From: an uncultured Alphaproteobacteria bacterium
GTDB taxonomy: Bacteria; Pseudomonadota; Alphaproteobacteria; Caulobacterales; Caulobacteraceae
DNA: 64,000 bases
Reading direction: 5' to 3'
Assembly (NCBI GenBank): GCA_903822175.1
Contig: CAIJOB010000032.1
Location: 100,864 to 164,863, forward strand
Part shown: in pieces, positions 8,470 through 18,342 of the stretch
Layout of the letters: each line of letters opens with the position of its first letter
Numbering within the stretch: position 1 is the stretch's first letter
Notes under the pieces: generated by a model
The model's input: the letters and a program-made list of their open reading frames with translations, nothing else
Database searches by the model: none
What the model was told of the DNA's origin: nothing
Made by a program: the position numbers and the translations under genes

Positions 8470-9207
8470 TCACAGGAGGGTCCTAGCATGGGCCCGCGCA
8501 CGCTCAAGGTCCGCCGGGTTGTCCACCGAGATCGGCGCCTCGTCGATCACCGCCGCCCAGATCGACATGCCGAGCTCCAGCGCCCGCAGCTGCTCCAGCC
8601 GCTCGCGCTTCTCCAACGGCGACGGCGGCGCGGCGCAAAACCGCTCCAGGGCCGCACGCCGAAAGCCGTAGATGCCGTGGTGCAGCCAGACCGGCCCGTC
8701 GCCGTAGAGCACCGAGCGGGTGAAATAGAGCGCGCGCGCCGTGCGCCCATCCGCCTGCATCGCGGCCACCACCTTGGGGATATCCGGATTGGTCCGTTCG
8801 GCGGGATCGGCCTCGGCCACCATCACGGTCGAAAGATCGCAGGAAGGCTCCGCCTCCAGCAACCGCGCCACCGCCGCCACCGCGTCGGGCCTGACGAACG
8901 GAATATCTCCCTGCAGATTGATCACCACGTCATAGCGCCCGTCCGGGTCCAGCGCGTGCAGCGCGGCCACGATCCGGTCGGAGCCGGACGGCAGATCTGG
9001 GTCGGTCAGCACTGCGCGGCCACCGGCTTTTTCGACGGCGTCGACGATCTCCGCATCGCCCGCGGCGACCGCCACGGGGCCCACGCCGGCGGCCTGCGCC
9101 TGCCTCAGCACGCGGACGATCATCGGTACGCCACCGATGTCGGCGAGCGGCTTCCCGGGCAGCCGAGTCGCCGCCATGCGCGCGGGGATGAGGACGATGG
9201 GGGTCAT
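8470..9207 (-). CDS. kdsB: 3-deoxy-manno-octulosonate cytidylyltransferase
   Basis: Activates Kdo with CTP to give CMP-Kdo for the lipopolysaccharide inner core; cytosolic. The N-terminus IVLIPARMAATRLPGKPLAD carries the nucleotide-binding signature, followed by PSGSDRIVAAL and NLQGDIPFV, all typical of KdsB. Length (245 aa) is standard. It is the first gene of a kdsB-pheA pair on the minus strand and is divergent from the cytochrome c gene, with 135 bases between the starts. Confidence 0.95.
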   Translation of the reverse strand: MTPIVLIPARMAATRLPGKPLADIGGVPMIVRVLRQAQAAGVGPVAVAAGDAEIVDAVEKAGGRAVLTDPDLPSGSDRIVAALHALDPDGRYDVVINLQGDIPFVRPDAVAAVARLLEAEPSCDLSTVMVAEADPAERTNPDIPKVVAAMQADGRTARALYFTRSVLYGDGPVWLHHGIYGFRRAALERFCAAPPSPLEKRERLEQLRALELGMSIWAAVIDEAPISVDNPADLERARAHARTLL

Positions 9208-9342
9208 AGATACGCTGCGGCGATGCTTGGGCGGTTGCGCGAGCGCCGGTAGCGTGTAAGAGAGCCGGACGCAACAAGGGGCGGGATTCCCGCGCTTTCG
9301 CCGGTGCGAGTCGCTGGCGCTTAGAGGGCCGATTTCGGGAAG

Positions 9343-10053
9343 ATGAGCGACAGCCTAGCCTTCAACAAATACGCCGGCGCGCTGCTCGCCACCGGTTTCG
9401 TCATCGCCCTGCTGGTCAATGCCTCAGGCATGGTGTTCGGCGACGACAAGGTCGCCAAGCCCGGCTTCAAGGTCGAGGTGGCTGAAGACACCGGCGGCGG
9501 CGCGGCCGTGGCCGATGTTCCGCCCGACTGGGGCACCGTGCTGCCGAAGGCCGACGCGGCCGCTGGCCTGGCGGTTTTCGCCAAGTGCCAGTCCTGCCAC
9601 AGCCTCACCGCCAATGGCACCGGCCCGAACCTGATGGGTGTGGAGGGTCGCCATCCCGCCACCGAGGCCGGCTTCAACTATTCCGACGGCATGAAGGCCT
9701 TCGGCGCCAAGCAGCCGGTGTGGGACTACGACCACCTCTACATGTTCCTCAAGGGTCCGCAGGCCTATGTCGCGGGCACCAAGATGACCTTCGTCGGCCT
9801 GAAGCAGCCGGCCGACCGGATCAACCTGATCGCCTACCTGCGCACCCAGGGCGGCACCCTGCCGATCCCGGCGCCTAACCCGGCGGCTGCGGCTGCGGCG
9901 GCGGCCCCCGCAGGCGCGGCTCCGGCGGCTGGCGCGGCTCCTGCGGCTCCTGGCGCGGCGGCCCCGGCTTCGGCGGCCAAGCCCGGCGATAAACCGGCGG
10001 CGGCGACCACCGCGGCCGCGCCGCCCGCCGGCGCGACCACCGCGCCGAAGTAG
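9343..10053 (+). CDS. membrane-anchored c-type cytochrome with Ala/Pro-rich tail
   Basis: Electron carrier of the cytochrome c class I type, resembling CycM/cytochrome c552. An uncleaved N-terminal anchor (about residues 9-32) leads to a periplasmic domain with the haem motif CQSCH (Cys82, Cys85, His86) and a likely axial Met148 in GTKMTFVGLK. The last 60 residues are almost entirely Ala, Pro, Gly and Thr, a flexible low-complexity tail beyond the haem domain. Such anchored cytochromes pass electrons from the bc1 complex to terminal oxidases; the exact partner is an inference. Divergent from kdsB. Confidence 0.9.
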   Translation: MSDSLAFNKYAGALLATGFVIALLVNASGMVFGDDKVAKPGFKVEVAEDTGGGAAVADVPPDWGTVLPKADAAAGLAVFAKCQSCHSLTANGTGPNLMGVEGRHPATEAGFNYSDGMKAFGAKQPVWDYDHLYMFLKGPQAYVAGTKMTFVGLKQPADRINLIAYLRTQGGTLPIPAPNPAAAAAAAAPAGAAPAAGAAPAAPGAAAPASAAKPGDKPAAATTAAAPPAGATTAPK

Positions 10054-10068
10054 GCATCCAAGTCGGAC

Positions 10069-11037
10069 CTAGGGTTTGGGTTTCGCCGGCGCCGCCGGCG
10101 GCCCGACCGCGCCCTCCAGCTTGTCGTCGATCGCCTGGATGTCGGCCGGCGGCTTGGGCAAGCTGGCCCACGGCATCGGTTTGTTCAGGGTGATCGACCA
10201 GCGGGTGACCCACTGGTTGCCGTTGGCGCCCACTGCGTCCTCGGCCATGGCGTAGGCCGGGTCGGTCATCGCTCGCTCCAGGGTGACCGCCTTCAGATCA
10301 TTGGCCTTGAGAATTGCCGCCAGGCCATCGAGGCTTTCGGCATTCAGCCGCGTGGCGTGCAGCAGGAAGACGAACTTCGGCTCGCGGCCCAGCACGTCCT
10401 TGGCCGCCTTCACGTACCAGGGGACCACCTGAGCGGTGAAATCCAGATAGGCCTTCTGGATACGCCCGGCCTCGACCGCATCGCCCTTCAGCACCGCCTG
10501 ATCATAGGGCAGGGCGAACATCCAGTCGGAGTTCTCCATGGAGACCGGCGCGACGCGGTAGCCATGCGCGGTGAGCCAGGCCTCGAAGGTCTTGCGCGCC
10601 GCGTCCGTGGCCCCGGTCTCCAGGAACGGATGGCGGAACCAGTGCGGGGTGCGATGGCGCGCCGCCAGGAGCTCTCGGGTCACCACCTCGCCCTTGGCCG
10701 CCTCAGCGATCTCGGCGGCGGCGTCGGTGGTGAAATGCGGGTGGTCGTAGGTGTGGTTGCCCAGGTCCATCCCGGCGTCGAGCCAGGCCTTGAGGAGCGC
10801 GATCCGCTCGGGCTTGTCTCGCGCCTCCAGCTTCACCTCGTTGACGAAGCCGGTGGCGGGGAATCGATGGCGCTTGAGGCCGGCGAGGAGGTCCTTGGTG
10901 GTCACCGCCGCATAGTCGGTGGTCGGCGACAGCGCCATGGTCGGCAAGTCGTCGAAGGTCAGCGCCACCTCACCCGCCAGGGCCGGCGCCGCTGAGCTGG
11001 CGAATAGCAGCGCTAGGCCCAGGGCGAGCGCGCGCAC
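10069..11037 (-). CDS. polysaccharide deacetylase (NodB-like), exported
   Basis: Carbohydrate esterase family 4-type deacetylase acting on N-acetylated polysaccharide, plausibly peptidoglycan given its neighbours. The start is GTG 11037, two bases after the stop of the NlpC/P60 gene. A signal peptide (VRALALGLALLFASSAAPALA) is followed by the first motif EVALTFDDLP, then the metal-site motif GNHTYDHPHF. Further conserved-looking segments are WFRHPFLETG and FVFLLHATRLNAESL. 322 residues. Third gene of a minus-strand operon after an M17 aminopeptidase and an NlpC/P60 peptidase. Confidence 0.85.
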   Translation of the reverse strand: MRALALGLALLFASSAAPALAGEVALTFDDLPTMALSPTTDYAAVTTKDLLAGLKRHRFPATGFVNEVKLEARDKPERIALLKAWLDAGMDLGNHTYDHPHFTTDAAAEIAEAAKGEVVTRELLAARHRTPHWFRHPFLETGATDAARKTFEAWLTAHGYRVAPVSMENSDWMFALPYDQAVLKGDAVEAGRIQKAYLDFTAQVVPWYVKAAKDVLGREPKFVFLLHATRLNAESLDGLAAILKANDLKAVTLERAMTDPAYAMAEDAVGANGNQWVTRWSITLNKPMPWASLPKPPADIQAIDDKLEGAVGPPAAPAKPKP

Positions 11038-11039
11038 CC

Positions 11040-11885
11040 CTAGAGCCTGCGGAAAGCGGTCGGCTGGCCGACGCCCGCGGCGTCGATGCGCTTGATCGCA
11101 ATATCCAGCGGCTCGATGGCGACCGCCATGTGGTGGCCGTTGGCGTGAACGATACGGGTCTCGTCGAGGCCGATGGCCATATGCCCGCGCCAGAACACCA
11201 GGTCGCCGCGGCCAAATTCGGCGCGCCCGATCGCCCGGCCCATCTGCGCCTGCTGATCGGCGTCGCGCGGACAGGCCTTGCCGCAGGCGAACAGCGCCGC
11301 CTGCGAAAGCCCCGAACAGTCGAGCCCCAGGCTCTCGCGCCCGCCCCACAGATAGGGCGCGCCGAGGAACCGCTCCGCCACCGCCGCCATGTCCGTCTCG
11401 AAGCCGCCGATAGGCGCCAGATGCTCCACCGGCATCCAGCCGGCGCCGGCGGCCTTGGCCAGCCGTCCCTCGACCGCTTCGACGGCGACCAGGGCGTTCA
11501 GCGAATAGGGCCCAAAGGCCTGCGCCTTGATGCTGGGCCCCGCGAAGGCGTAGGTACGGATCGCACTGACCCGGTGCGTCGGCTCCGGCCCCGGCGCGGC
11601 CAGCGCGCTGGCCGCGACGAAGCCTACATAGCCGTCGCGCCGCGCCTGGCCCCAAAGATAGGCGCCCTCCTCCTCGATCACCTCGAAGGCCTCGCCGAAC
11701 AGCAGCTGATCCATCTGTTCGGAGGCCGCATCGGGCGCGCGGTGGATACCGGCGGCGGGCGCTGCGCAGACCCGGACCTTCGCCTCCAGATAGACCTCGG
11801 CCCGCAGCACGCCCTCCAGCGCCCGGCTGGCGATGCCGTCCCTCAGAGGCGTCGTGCGTGGATCCCAGGAAGCGGAGGCGTCCAT
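11040..11885 (-). CDS. NlpC/P60 (C40) cysteine peptidase with SH3-like N-terminus
   Basis: Predicted cell-wall peptide hydrolase; C40 enzymes cleave the gamma-D-Glu to diamino-acid bond of stem peptides. The N-terminal half (residues about 30-155) looks like two SH3-type modules (GEAFEVIEEEGAYLWGQAR, GYVGFVAASAL). The C-terminal C40 domain has the nucleophile in GLDCSGLSQAALF, then RGDLVFWRGHMAIGL with the catalytic His, and IVHANGHHMAV. No signal peptide, so it may work on imported muropeptides in the cytosol. I chose ATG 11885, two bases after the aminopeptidase stop; a TTG at 11891 would overlap it. Confidence 0.88.
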   Translation of the reverse strand: MDASASWDPRTTPLRDGIASRALEGVLRAEVYLEAKVRVCAAPAAGIHRAPDAASEQMDQLLFGEAFEVIEEEGAYLWGQARRDGYVGFVAASALAAPGPEPTHRVSAIRTYAFAGPSIKAQAFGPYSLNALVAVEAVEGRLAKAAGAGWMPVEHLAPIGGFETDMAAVAERFLGAPYLWGGRESLGLDCSGLSQAALFACGKACPRDADQQAQMGRAIGRAEFGRGDLVFWRGHMAIGLDETRIVHANGHHMAVAIEPLDIAIKRIDAAGVGQPTAFRRL

Positions 11886-11887
11886 TC

Positions 11888-13291
<1,404 letters not shown>

Positions 13292-13363
13292 GGCGGGCGC
13301 TCTGGACTGGACAAAGGAACCGGCCCTTCTCCTAGGCGCATCTAGGCGCGCGCCGCAACTTCC

Positions 13364-13873
13364 CTAGAGGTGCGCCGCCAGCGGCGAGATGGGGAAGGCG
13401 GCCAGCGCGCCGACGGCGATGGCCACGCCATAGGGCACATTCTCGCCGGGCTCGGCCAAGCGGATGAACCAGGCCGGTCCCGCCGGCATCACCGCGCGGA
13501 GCCGCGGCGAGCGCAGGCCCAGCAGGCCGACCGCCAGCGCGCCGCCGGCTATGCCGGTGAACAGCAGATAGGTGAGCGCGCCCGGCAGGCCGAGCCAGAG
13601 CGCCGCGGCCGCGAACAGCTTGGCGTCGCCGCCGCCGATCCAGCCGGCTGCGAACATGCCCATCCCCATGACCAGGGCGGCCGCGCCCACCGCGACGCTG
13701 ACGCCGATCGCCGACGGCGCCAGGCCGAGCGCGAGCGCGGCGACCGGAAAAACCGCGGCCAGCGCCAGAGAAATCGCATTGGGAATCGTGAAGCTGGTCA
13801 GGTCCTTCAGCGCGCCGGCGATCACCAGGGCGGGGAAGGCCAGCAGCAGCAGGGTCTGGACGGCGTGCAGCAT
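13364..13873 (-). CDS. cpaA: prepilin peptidase CpaA (A24 family)
   Basis: Inner-membrane aspartic peptidase that removes the leader from Flp-type prepilins. The protein is almost entirely hydrophobic with about six membrane spans. The two catalytic Asp positions are in ALKDLTSFTIPN (residue about 24) and GGGDAKLFAA (GxGD motif). At 169 residues it is the short CpaA form without a methyltransferase domain. It lies just downstream of pilA on the same strand with a strong hairpin between them, matching the pilA-cpaA order of the Caulobacter pilus locus. Confidence 0.92.
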   Translation of the reverse strand: MLHAVQTLLLLAFPALVIAGALKDLTSFTIPNAISLALAAVFPVAALALGLAPSAIGVSVAVGAAALVMGMGMFAAGWIGGGDAKLFAAAALWLGLPGALTYLLFTGIAGGALAVGLLGLRSPRLRAVMPAGPAWFIRLAEPGENVPYGVAIAVGALAAFPISPLAAHL

Positions 13874-13964
13874 CTAAGCGAACTCCAAGGCGTCCAGCAT
13901 GAGGCTAAGCCGATGAACGGACGGTTTCCTCAGGCGGCCAACGCGCTCTTCCGCGCACGAAAAA

Positions 13965-13990
13965 CCCCCCGACGGTCGCCCGTCGGGGGG
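13965..13990 (-). terminator. rho-independent terminator downstream of pilA
   Basis: CCCCCCGACG pairs perfectly with CGTCGGGGGG over a six-base loop. On the minus strand the stem is followed by TTTTTCG, a proper T-tract, so it terminates or attenuates pilA transcription before cpaA. This would give high pilin mRNA and lower peptidase mRNA from one promoter. Confidence 0.85.
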
Positions 13991-14022
13991 TCTCTTGGGC
14001 TCAACTGGTGAGACGGTGGCTT

Positions 14023-14196
14023 TTAGCCGGCCGCCGCGAGCTTCCCAGAGATATTATTGAACACCGCCGAGAGGTTGGTGCCCACAGCGGTGAGCGCCGT
14101 CACCAGGACCACGGCGACGAGGGCGGCGATCAGGCCATATTCAATGGCGGTGGCGCCGGATTCGTCCTTCAGGAAGCGAGTCACGAACTTCGACAT
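14023..14196 (-). CDS. pilA: Flp-family type IVb major pilin PilA (57 aa)
   Basis: Major subunit of the Flp/Tad pilus. The short basic leader MSKFVTRFLKDESG ends at the prepilin cleavage site Gly14, followed by ATAIEYGLIAALVAVVLVTA, with the Glu at mature position 5 and Tyr at 6 that define Flp pilins, and a short polar tail. The start ATG (14196) has AAAAAGGAG seven bases upstream; an out-of-frame ATG overlaps the spacer. CpaA, encoded next, is the expected processing enzyme. Pilus assembly genes (cpaB-F) are not in this window. Confidence 0.95.
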   Translation of the reverse strand: MSKFVTRFLKDESGATAIEYGLIAALVAVVLVTALTAVGTNLSAVFNNISGKLAAAG

Positions 14197-14284
14197 ATTC
14201 CATCTCCTTTTTGCGAGCAGTCGTTGTCGGGCTTCAAGCTGTCGCCTGCTCGCCCTAATGCCACATCAAGTTCGCAGACTTCAC

Positions 14285-14299
14285 TTAATTGGAAGTAAA
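14285..14299. promoter_or_regulatory. near-consensus CtrA-like site upstream of pilA
   Basis: TTAA-N7-TAAA, one base off the CtrA motif TTAA-N7-TTAA. It lies 89 bases upstream of the pilA start codon in an AT-rich region. pilA is a known CtrA target in Caulobacter crescentus; binding here is an inference from the match alone. Confidence 0.4.
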
Positions 14300-14411
14300 G
14301 CTGGCACCGATCAGCCTAATTTTCTTTGGTGAATTGATTTTAACTCTAAATTTCGATTAACTAAAAGAACAAGCTAAGCAATAGAAGTGTTATATTCTAT
14401 TATCCTCGCAC

Positions 14412-14426
14412 TTAAACCTTAGTTAG
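14412..14426. promoter_or_regulatory. near-consensus CtrA-like site upstream of the tadE-like gene
   Basis: TTAA-N7-TTAG, one mismatch from the CtrA consensus, 57 bases before the GTG chosen for the TadE-like gene. The region 14300-14420 between divergent pilA and tadE-like genes is AT-rich compared with its surroundings and probably holds both promoters. Confidence 0.35.
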
Positions 14427-14468
14427 GCACAGATCGATAGAGTGCACGCCACGTTTCGAGAGAATCCC

Positions 14469-15062
14469 GTGCGTACGCCCTCGCCCATCCGTCCCGGCCC
14501 GCTGACCCGCTTCTTCCGCCGCTTCGGGCGCGCGGAGCAGGGGGTCACCGCGCTGGAGTTCGGCCTGATCAGCATGCCGCTTTTGCTGATGACCTTCGGC
14601 CTGCTGGAGCTGGCGCTGGTGTTCCTGGTCAGCGCGACGCTGGACACCGCCACCGAGATGGCCTCGCGCCAGATCCGCACCGGTGAATTCCAGACCAGCG
14701 CTGCCAACGCCCAGGCCGACTTCAAGAACCTGGTCTGTGGCCAGATGTCCTGGCTCTCCAGCCAATGCGCTGCCAACCTCTGGATCGACGTTCAGACCTT
14801 CGCGACCTTCAACGGCCTGGCCAACGCCCCGCCTCTGAACCCAGCGACGTTCCATCCGCCGGCCGGCCTCTGTTTTTCACCTGGCCTGCCGACCGACATC
14901 GTCCTGGTTCGCGCCAATTTCGAATGGAGCCTGTTCACGCCGTTGCTGAACAATGCGCTCGAGAACATGGGCGGCGGCTCGGGCAAGCGGTTGATCACCT
15001 CGACGACGGCCTTCCGCAACGAGCCCTACAACGTCACCCCGCCGGAAGGCACGAAATGCTGA
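14469..15062 (+). CDS. TadE-family pseudopilin
   Basis: Minor pilin-like membrane protein of Tad/Flp pilus systems. A basic stretch (RFFRRFGRAEQG) precedes TALEFGLISMPLLLMTFGLLELALVFLV, the TadE-type hydrophobic segment with Glu near its start, and a periplasmic domain with several Cys. The start is uncertain: GTG 14469 follows GAGAG at suitable distance, whereas GTG 14442 has no site. It overlaps the next gene by seven bases (ATGCTGA), implying translational coupling. Divergent from pilA. Confidence 0.82.
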   Translation: MRTPSPIRPGPLTRFFRRFGRAEQGVTALEFGLISMPLLLMTFGLLELALVFLVSATLDTATEMASRQIRTGEFQTSAANAQADFKNLVCGQMSWLSSQCAANLWIDVQTFATFNGLANAPPLNPATFHPPAGLCFSPGLPTDIVLVRANFEWSLFTPLLNNALENMGGGSGKRLITSTTAFRNEPYNVTPPEGTKC

Positions 15063-15583
15063 AGCGCCTGGGAGCTGATCAGCGCGGCGTCGCCGCCATC
15101 GAATTCGCGCTCATCGCCCCGGTGGCGATCGCGCTCTACATGGGGTTCGCCGAGCTCACCATGGCGATGATGGCCGACCGGCGCGTGGCGCACGCCGCGG
15201 CGGTGGTCGGCGATCTGGTGGCGCAGTCGCCGACGGTCGCGCCGAGCGACCTGACCGACATCTTCCAGGTGGGTTCTCAGATCATGTCGCCGTTCACCGC
15301 CACGCCCTTGAAGATGCGGATCACCAGCGTGGTCGCCGACGTCAACGCCGTGCCGAAGGTGGCCTGGAGCAAGGGCAGCGGCATGACGGCGATGACGGTG
15401 GGAACCGCCGCCGGAGGCGTTCCGGCCAACCTGCTGGCGGCCGGCGACAGCGTGATCCAGGCCGACGTGTCCTATTCCTACACCTCGCCCCTGGGATTCA
15501 CGCTCACCGCGCCGATCACCTTTTCCAACACCTTCTACCTGAAACCGCGCCAGGCCTCGGCGGTGGCCTGCGCCCTCTGCTAG
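15056..15583 (+). CDS. second TadE/TadG-like pseudopilin
   Basis: Companion pseudopilin, 175 residues, starting inside the end of the preceding gene. The N-terminus MLKRLGADQRGVAAIEFALI has the TadE pattern (charged leader, G-V-A-A-I-E-F) followed by a hydrophobic span (LIAPVAIALYMGFAELTMAMM). The remainder is a beta-rich periplasmic domain (ITSVVADVNAVPKVAWSKGSG) ending ASAVACALC. Two tandem TadE-like proteins often accompany Tad pili as minor subunits. Ends 10 bases before the convergent MFS gene. Confidence 0.82.
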   Translation: MLKRLGADQRGVAAIEFALIAPVAIALYMGFAELTMAMMADRRVAHAAAVVGDLVAQSPTVAPSDLTDIFQVGSQIMSPFTATPLKMRITSVVADVNAVPKVAWSKGSGMTAMTVGTAAGGVPANLLAAGDSVIQADVSYSYTSPLGFTLTAPITFSNTFYLKPRQASAVACALC

Positions 15584-15592
15584 GGGCGGGAT

Positions 15593-17089
15593 CTAGTCGA
15601 CCTGCGTCACCTCGCGCCCGCCGCCCTTCACGAAAAACAGGCCTACCAGGCCCACCGCCATCAACAGGATGACGCTGGCGAAGCCACCCTGTTGACTGTG
15701 GGTCACCCGGGTGCCGATGTTGACCAACCCGGGCGCCAGCCAGGCCGTCGCCACGCCCGACAGCCCATAGATCCCAAAGAAGGCCCCGGTCTGGGCCGGC
15801 GGGGTCAGCCGGGTGAGCGCGGTGCGCGCCGAGGCGTACTGCGCGGTGATGAAGATCGAATTGGTGAAGCCGACCATCAGGAAGATCAGGCTCGGCAGGG
15901 TCCGGAACACCGGCCCGCTCCAGATCGGCGCGTGCGCCGTGGCGTCGTAATGCCAGATGTAGAGGATGGTGTCCGGCGACATGCCCAGCAAGCCAATCAG
16001 CGCCAGGATGGTCATGAAGATCTCAAGCCGAAGCGCGTTCTTCGGGCCGATCCGGTGATCCAGCCAGCGGCCGACCTGGCCGCCGAACGTGGCGATGATG
16101 CTGCCGACGATGCCGCTCGCCAGCAGTTCCAGCGGCCCCCACTTCATCACGCCCGCCGCCAGCACGCCGTAGAAGAACAGCACCCCGTTCATGCCGTCGA
16201 AGAAGAACATCCGCGAGACCAGATAGGCCATGGCGTCGCCGTACCGGCGAACGGTCGTCAGCATGTTCCAGAGGTCCGCCGCGCCCTCCTTGAACGCCCG
16301 CAGGACCGGCACGCCGGTCTTCGGCGCATCCGGCGTGAACAGGAAGATCGGGAGCGCGCCGACCGCAAAGATGACCGCGGCCAGGATCGCCACCACCCGC
16401 TCGGGCTCGTGGCTCGCCGCGCTCAGGCCGAACAGCGGATGCGCCGGCACCCAGGCCCAGGTCACCTTGCCCGGCAGGGCGAAGGCCCAGGCGGTGAAAG
16501 CCAGCGCCACCACCGAGGCCGCATTGCCCAGCGACAGCGCCAGGCCTGACGCGGCGTGCGCGCCCTTCAGCCCGGCGGCGCGGATCAGCATGGAATTGTG
16601 CAGGATCTCCGACCAGGCGAAGAGCACGTTCACGCAATAAAGGATGCCGAGCGTCGCCATGATCGACAGGCCCGTCAGGTCGGGCTTCGCGAACCACAGG
16701 GCGCCGATCAGCGGCACCATGGCGATGACCGTGGCCGCCAGCCAGGTCTTGCGCGGCCCCAGCTTGTCGATCGAGGCGCCCAGGAACGGCCCGGTCGCGA
16801 AGACCGTCCAGCCGACGTATTGCTGCAGCGCCGAGATCGCCTCCTGACCCTTGACGGGGTCGCCGATCATGCTGGCCGAGACATAGGGCATGAAGACGAA
16901 GATCGTCATCAGGATGACGTAGGGGTCGCGGGCCCCTTCGAAGACCGACCAGGATATCCCGCCGCGGTTAAGCTTGGCGCTGCCGCCCAGCTCCGCCGAG
17001 CCAAGTTCTGCCTCGATTGGCCCGGTGGCGACGGACGAGGGCCCCAATGTTTCGGCAATGGGGACCTCCACGGGTGTCGGATCGGTCAA
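15593..17089 (-). CDS. MFS transporter, Atg22/UMF1-like (498 aa)
   Basis: Inner-membrane permease with about 12 hydrophobic segments and a roughly 50-residue polar N-terminus. GASIDKLGPRKTW is the typical MFS loop 2-3 motif (D-x-x-G-x-R-K). The sequence ISWSVFEGARDPYVILMTIFVFMPY resembles the UMF1/Vacuole effluxer Atg22-like branch, whose yeast member exports amino acids from the vacuole. Substrate in bacteria is not established. Downstream of a class V aminotransferase gene with a 68-base gap. Confidence 0.85.
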   Translation of the reverse strand: MTDPTPVEVPIAETLGPSSVATGPIEAELGSAELGGSAKLNRGGISWSVFEGARDPYVILMTIFVFMPYVSASMIGDPVKGQEAISALQQYVGWTVFATGPFLGASIDKLGPRKTWLAATVIAMVPLIGALWFAKPDLTGLSIMATLGILYCVNVLFAWSEILHNSMLIRAAGLKGAHAASGLALSLGNAASVVALAFTAWAFALPGKVTWAWVPAHPLFGLSAASHEPERVVAILAAVIFAVGALPIFLFTPDAPKTGVPVLRAFKEGAADLWNMLTTVRRYGDAMAYLVSRMFFFDGMNGVLFFYGVLAAGVMKWGPLELLASGIVGSIIATFGGQVGRWLDHRIGPKNALRLEIFMTILALIGLLGMSPDTILYIWHYDATAHAPIWSGPVFRTLPSLIFLMVGFTNSIFITAQYASARTALTRLTPPAQTGAFFGIYGLSGVATAWLAPGLVNIGTRVTHSQQGGFASVILLMAVGLVGLFFVKGGGREVTQVD

Positions 17090-17157
17090 ACGCGCGCCTC
17101 CCGGGCTCCGCCTTTCCGGCGGTTGGGAGCGACGTTGCAGGGTTTTTTGAGGGAGCG

Positions 17158-18327
17158 CTAGGCGAGCTTCTTATCCGCCGCCGCCAGCGCCGCCTTGGCG
17201 TCCGCCGCGAACCCCTGCGCCGCCAGAGCCTCGCACAGCGCGGTCAGGCAGAGGCGCACATGCCAGGGCGTCGCTGAGGCGCCCATCAGGCCGATGCGCC
17301 AGACCTTGCCCTTGAGCGCGCCGATCCCCGCGCCGATCTCCAGGTCCCAGGCTTTCAGCACATGGGCCCGCACCGCCGCCTCGTCGACGCCGTCCGGCAC
17401 GATCACGGTGTTCAGCTGCGGCAGACGGTCCCTGGCGGCCACCAGCATGGAAAGCCCCGCCGCCTCGATCCCCGCCACCAAGGCCTCGTGGGCCTGGGCG
17501 TGACGAACGATGGCCGCCTGCTGGCCCTCCTCGAAGATCGCCACCAGCGCTTCGTGCAGGCCGTAGAGCGCGTTGATCGGGGCAGTGTGATGGTAGGTCC
17601 GGCCGCCCTCACCGCCCCAGTAGGACATCAAGAGGTTGAAATCCAAGAGCCAGTTGCGGACCTTCTCCTTGCGCCCGGAGATGGCTGCCTGCGCCCTCTT
17701 GGACAGAGCAATCGGCGACAATCCCGGCGGCGCCGAGAGGCACTTCTGGGTGCCCGAATAGACCACGTCGGCGTCCCAGCCGGCCACGTCCACGACGATG
17801 CCGCCCAGCGATGTCACGCAGTCCACCACCGACAGCGCCCCATGCTTGCGCGCGATGGCGCAGAGGCTGGCCGCATCGCTGCGCGCGCCGGTCGAGGTCT
17901 CGGCATGCACAAAGGCGAACACCTTGGTCGGCGCCTCGGCAATCGCCGCTTCGCACCGCGCCACGTCCACAGCCAGGCCCCAGTCGTGGTCGACGGTCAC
18001 CACCGTCGCGCCGGCGCGCCCGGCCATGTCGGCCATCCGTCCGCCGAACGCGCCGTTGACCGCGACCACGCAGCGGTCGCCGGGCTCCAAGAGGTTCATC
18101 AGCGCCGCTTCCATGCCCGCCGTCCCCGGCGCCGGCAGGGGCACGCAAGCGTGGTCCGGAGCGTTGAACAGCCGCTGCAGCGCCGCCTTGATCTCCTCCA
18201 TCAGGTCCTGGAACGCCGGGTCCAGGTGGCCGATGGTCGGCCGCGCCAGCGCGCTCAGCACCCGCGGGCTCACGTCGGAGGGGCCCGGCCCCATCAGAAT
18301 GCGCCGGGGCGGCTGGAAGCTCTGCAT
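17158..18327 (-). CDS. class V aminotransferase, alanine/serine-glyoxylate type
   Basis: PLP-dependent aminotransferase of fold type I, class V. MGPGPSDVSPRVL near the start, APGTAGMEAAL (phosphate-binding region), HAETSTGAR, VVDCVTSLGG (with Asp contacting the pyridine nitrogen) and SGTQKCLSAPPG with Schiff-base Lys195 are all typical of the alanine-glyoxylate/serine-glyoxylate aminotransferase group. 389 residues, normal length. Members interconvert glyoxylate and glycine with alanine or serine as donor; the true donor is not decidable from sequence. It lies 15 bases after the phosphatase gene. Confidence 0.9.
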   Translation of the reverse strand: MQSFQPPRRILMGPGPSDVSPRVLSALARPTIGHLDPAFQDLMEEIKAALQRLFNAPDHACVPLPAPGTAGMEAALMNLLEPGDRCVVAVNGAFGGRMADMAGRAGATVVTVDHDWGLAVDVARCEAAIAEAPTKVFAFVHAETSTGARSDAASLCAIARKHGALSVVDCVTSLGGIVVDVAGWDADVVYSGTQKCLSAPPGLSPIALSKRAQAAISGRKEKVRNWLLDFNLLMSYWGGEGGRTYHHTAPINALYGLHEALVAIFEEGQQAAIVRHAQAHEALVAGIEAAGLSMLVAARDRLPQLNTVIVPDGVDEAAVRAHVLKAWDLEIGAGIGALKGKVWRIGLMGASATPWHVRLCLTALCEALAAQGFAADAKAALAAADKKLA

Positions 18328-18342
18328 TTTAAGTCCTGAAGG

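Noticed and set aside
8398..9252. 284-codon plus-strand frame opposite kdsB
   Set aside because: Shadow; kdsB on the minus strand has the complete cytidylyltransferase signature.
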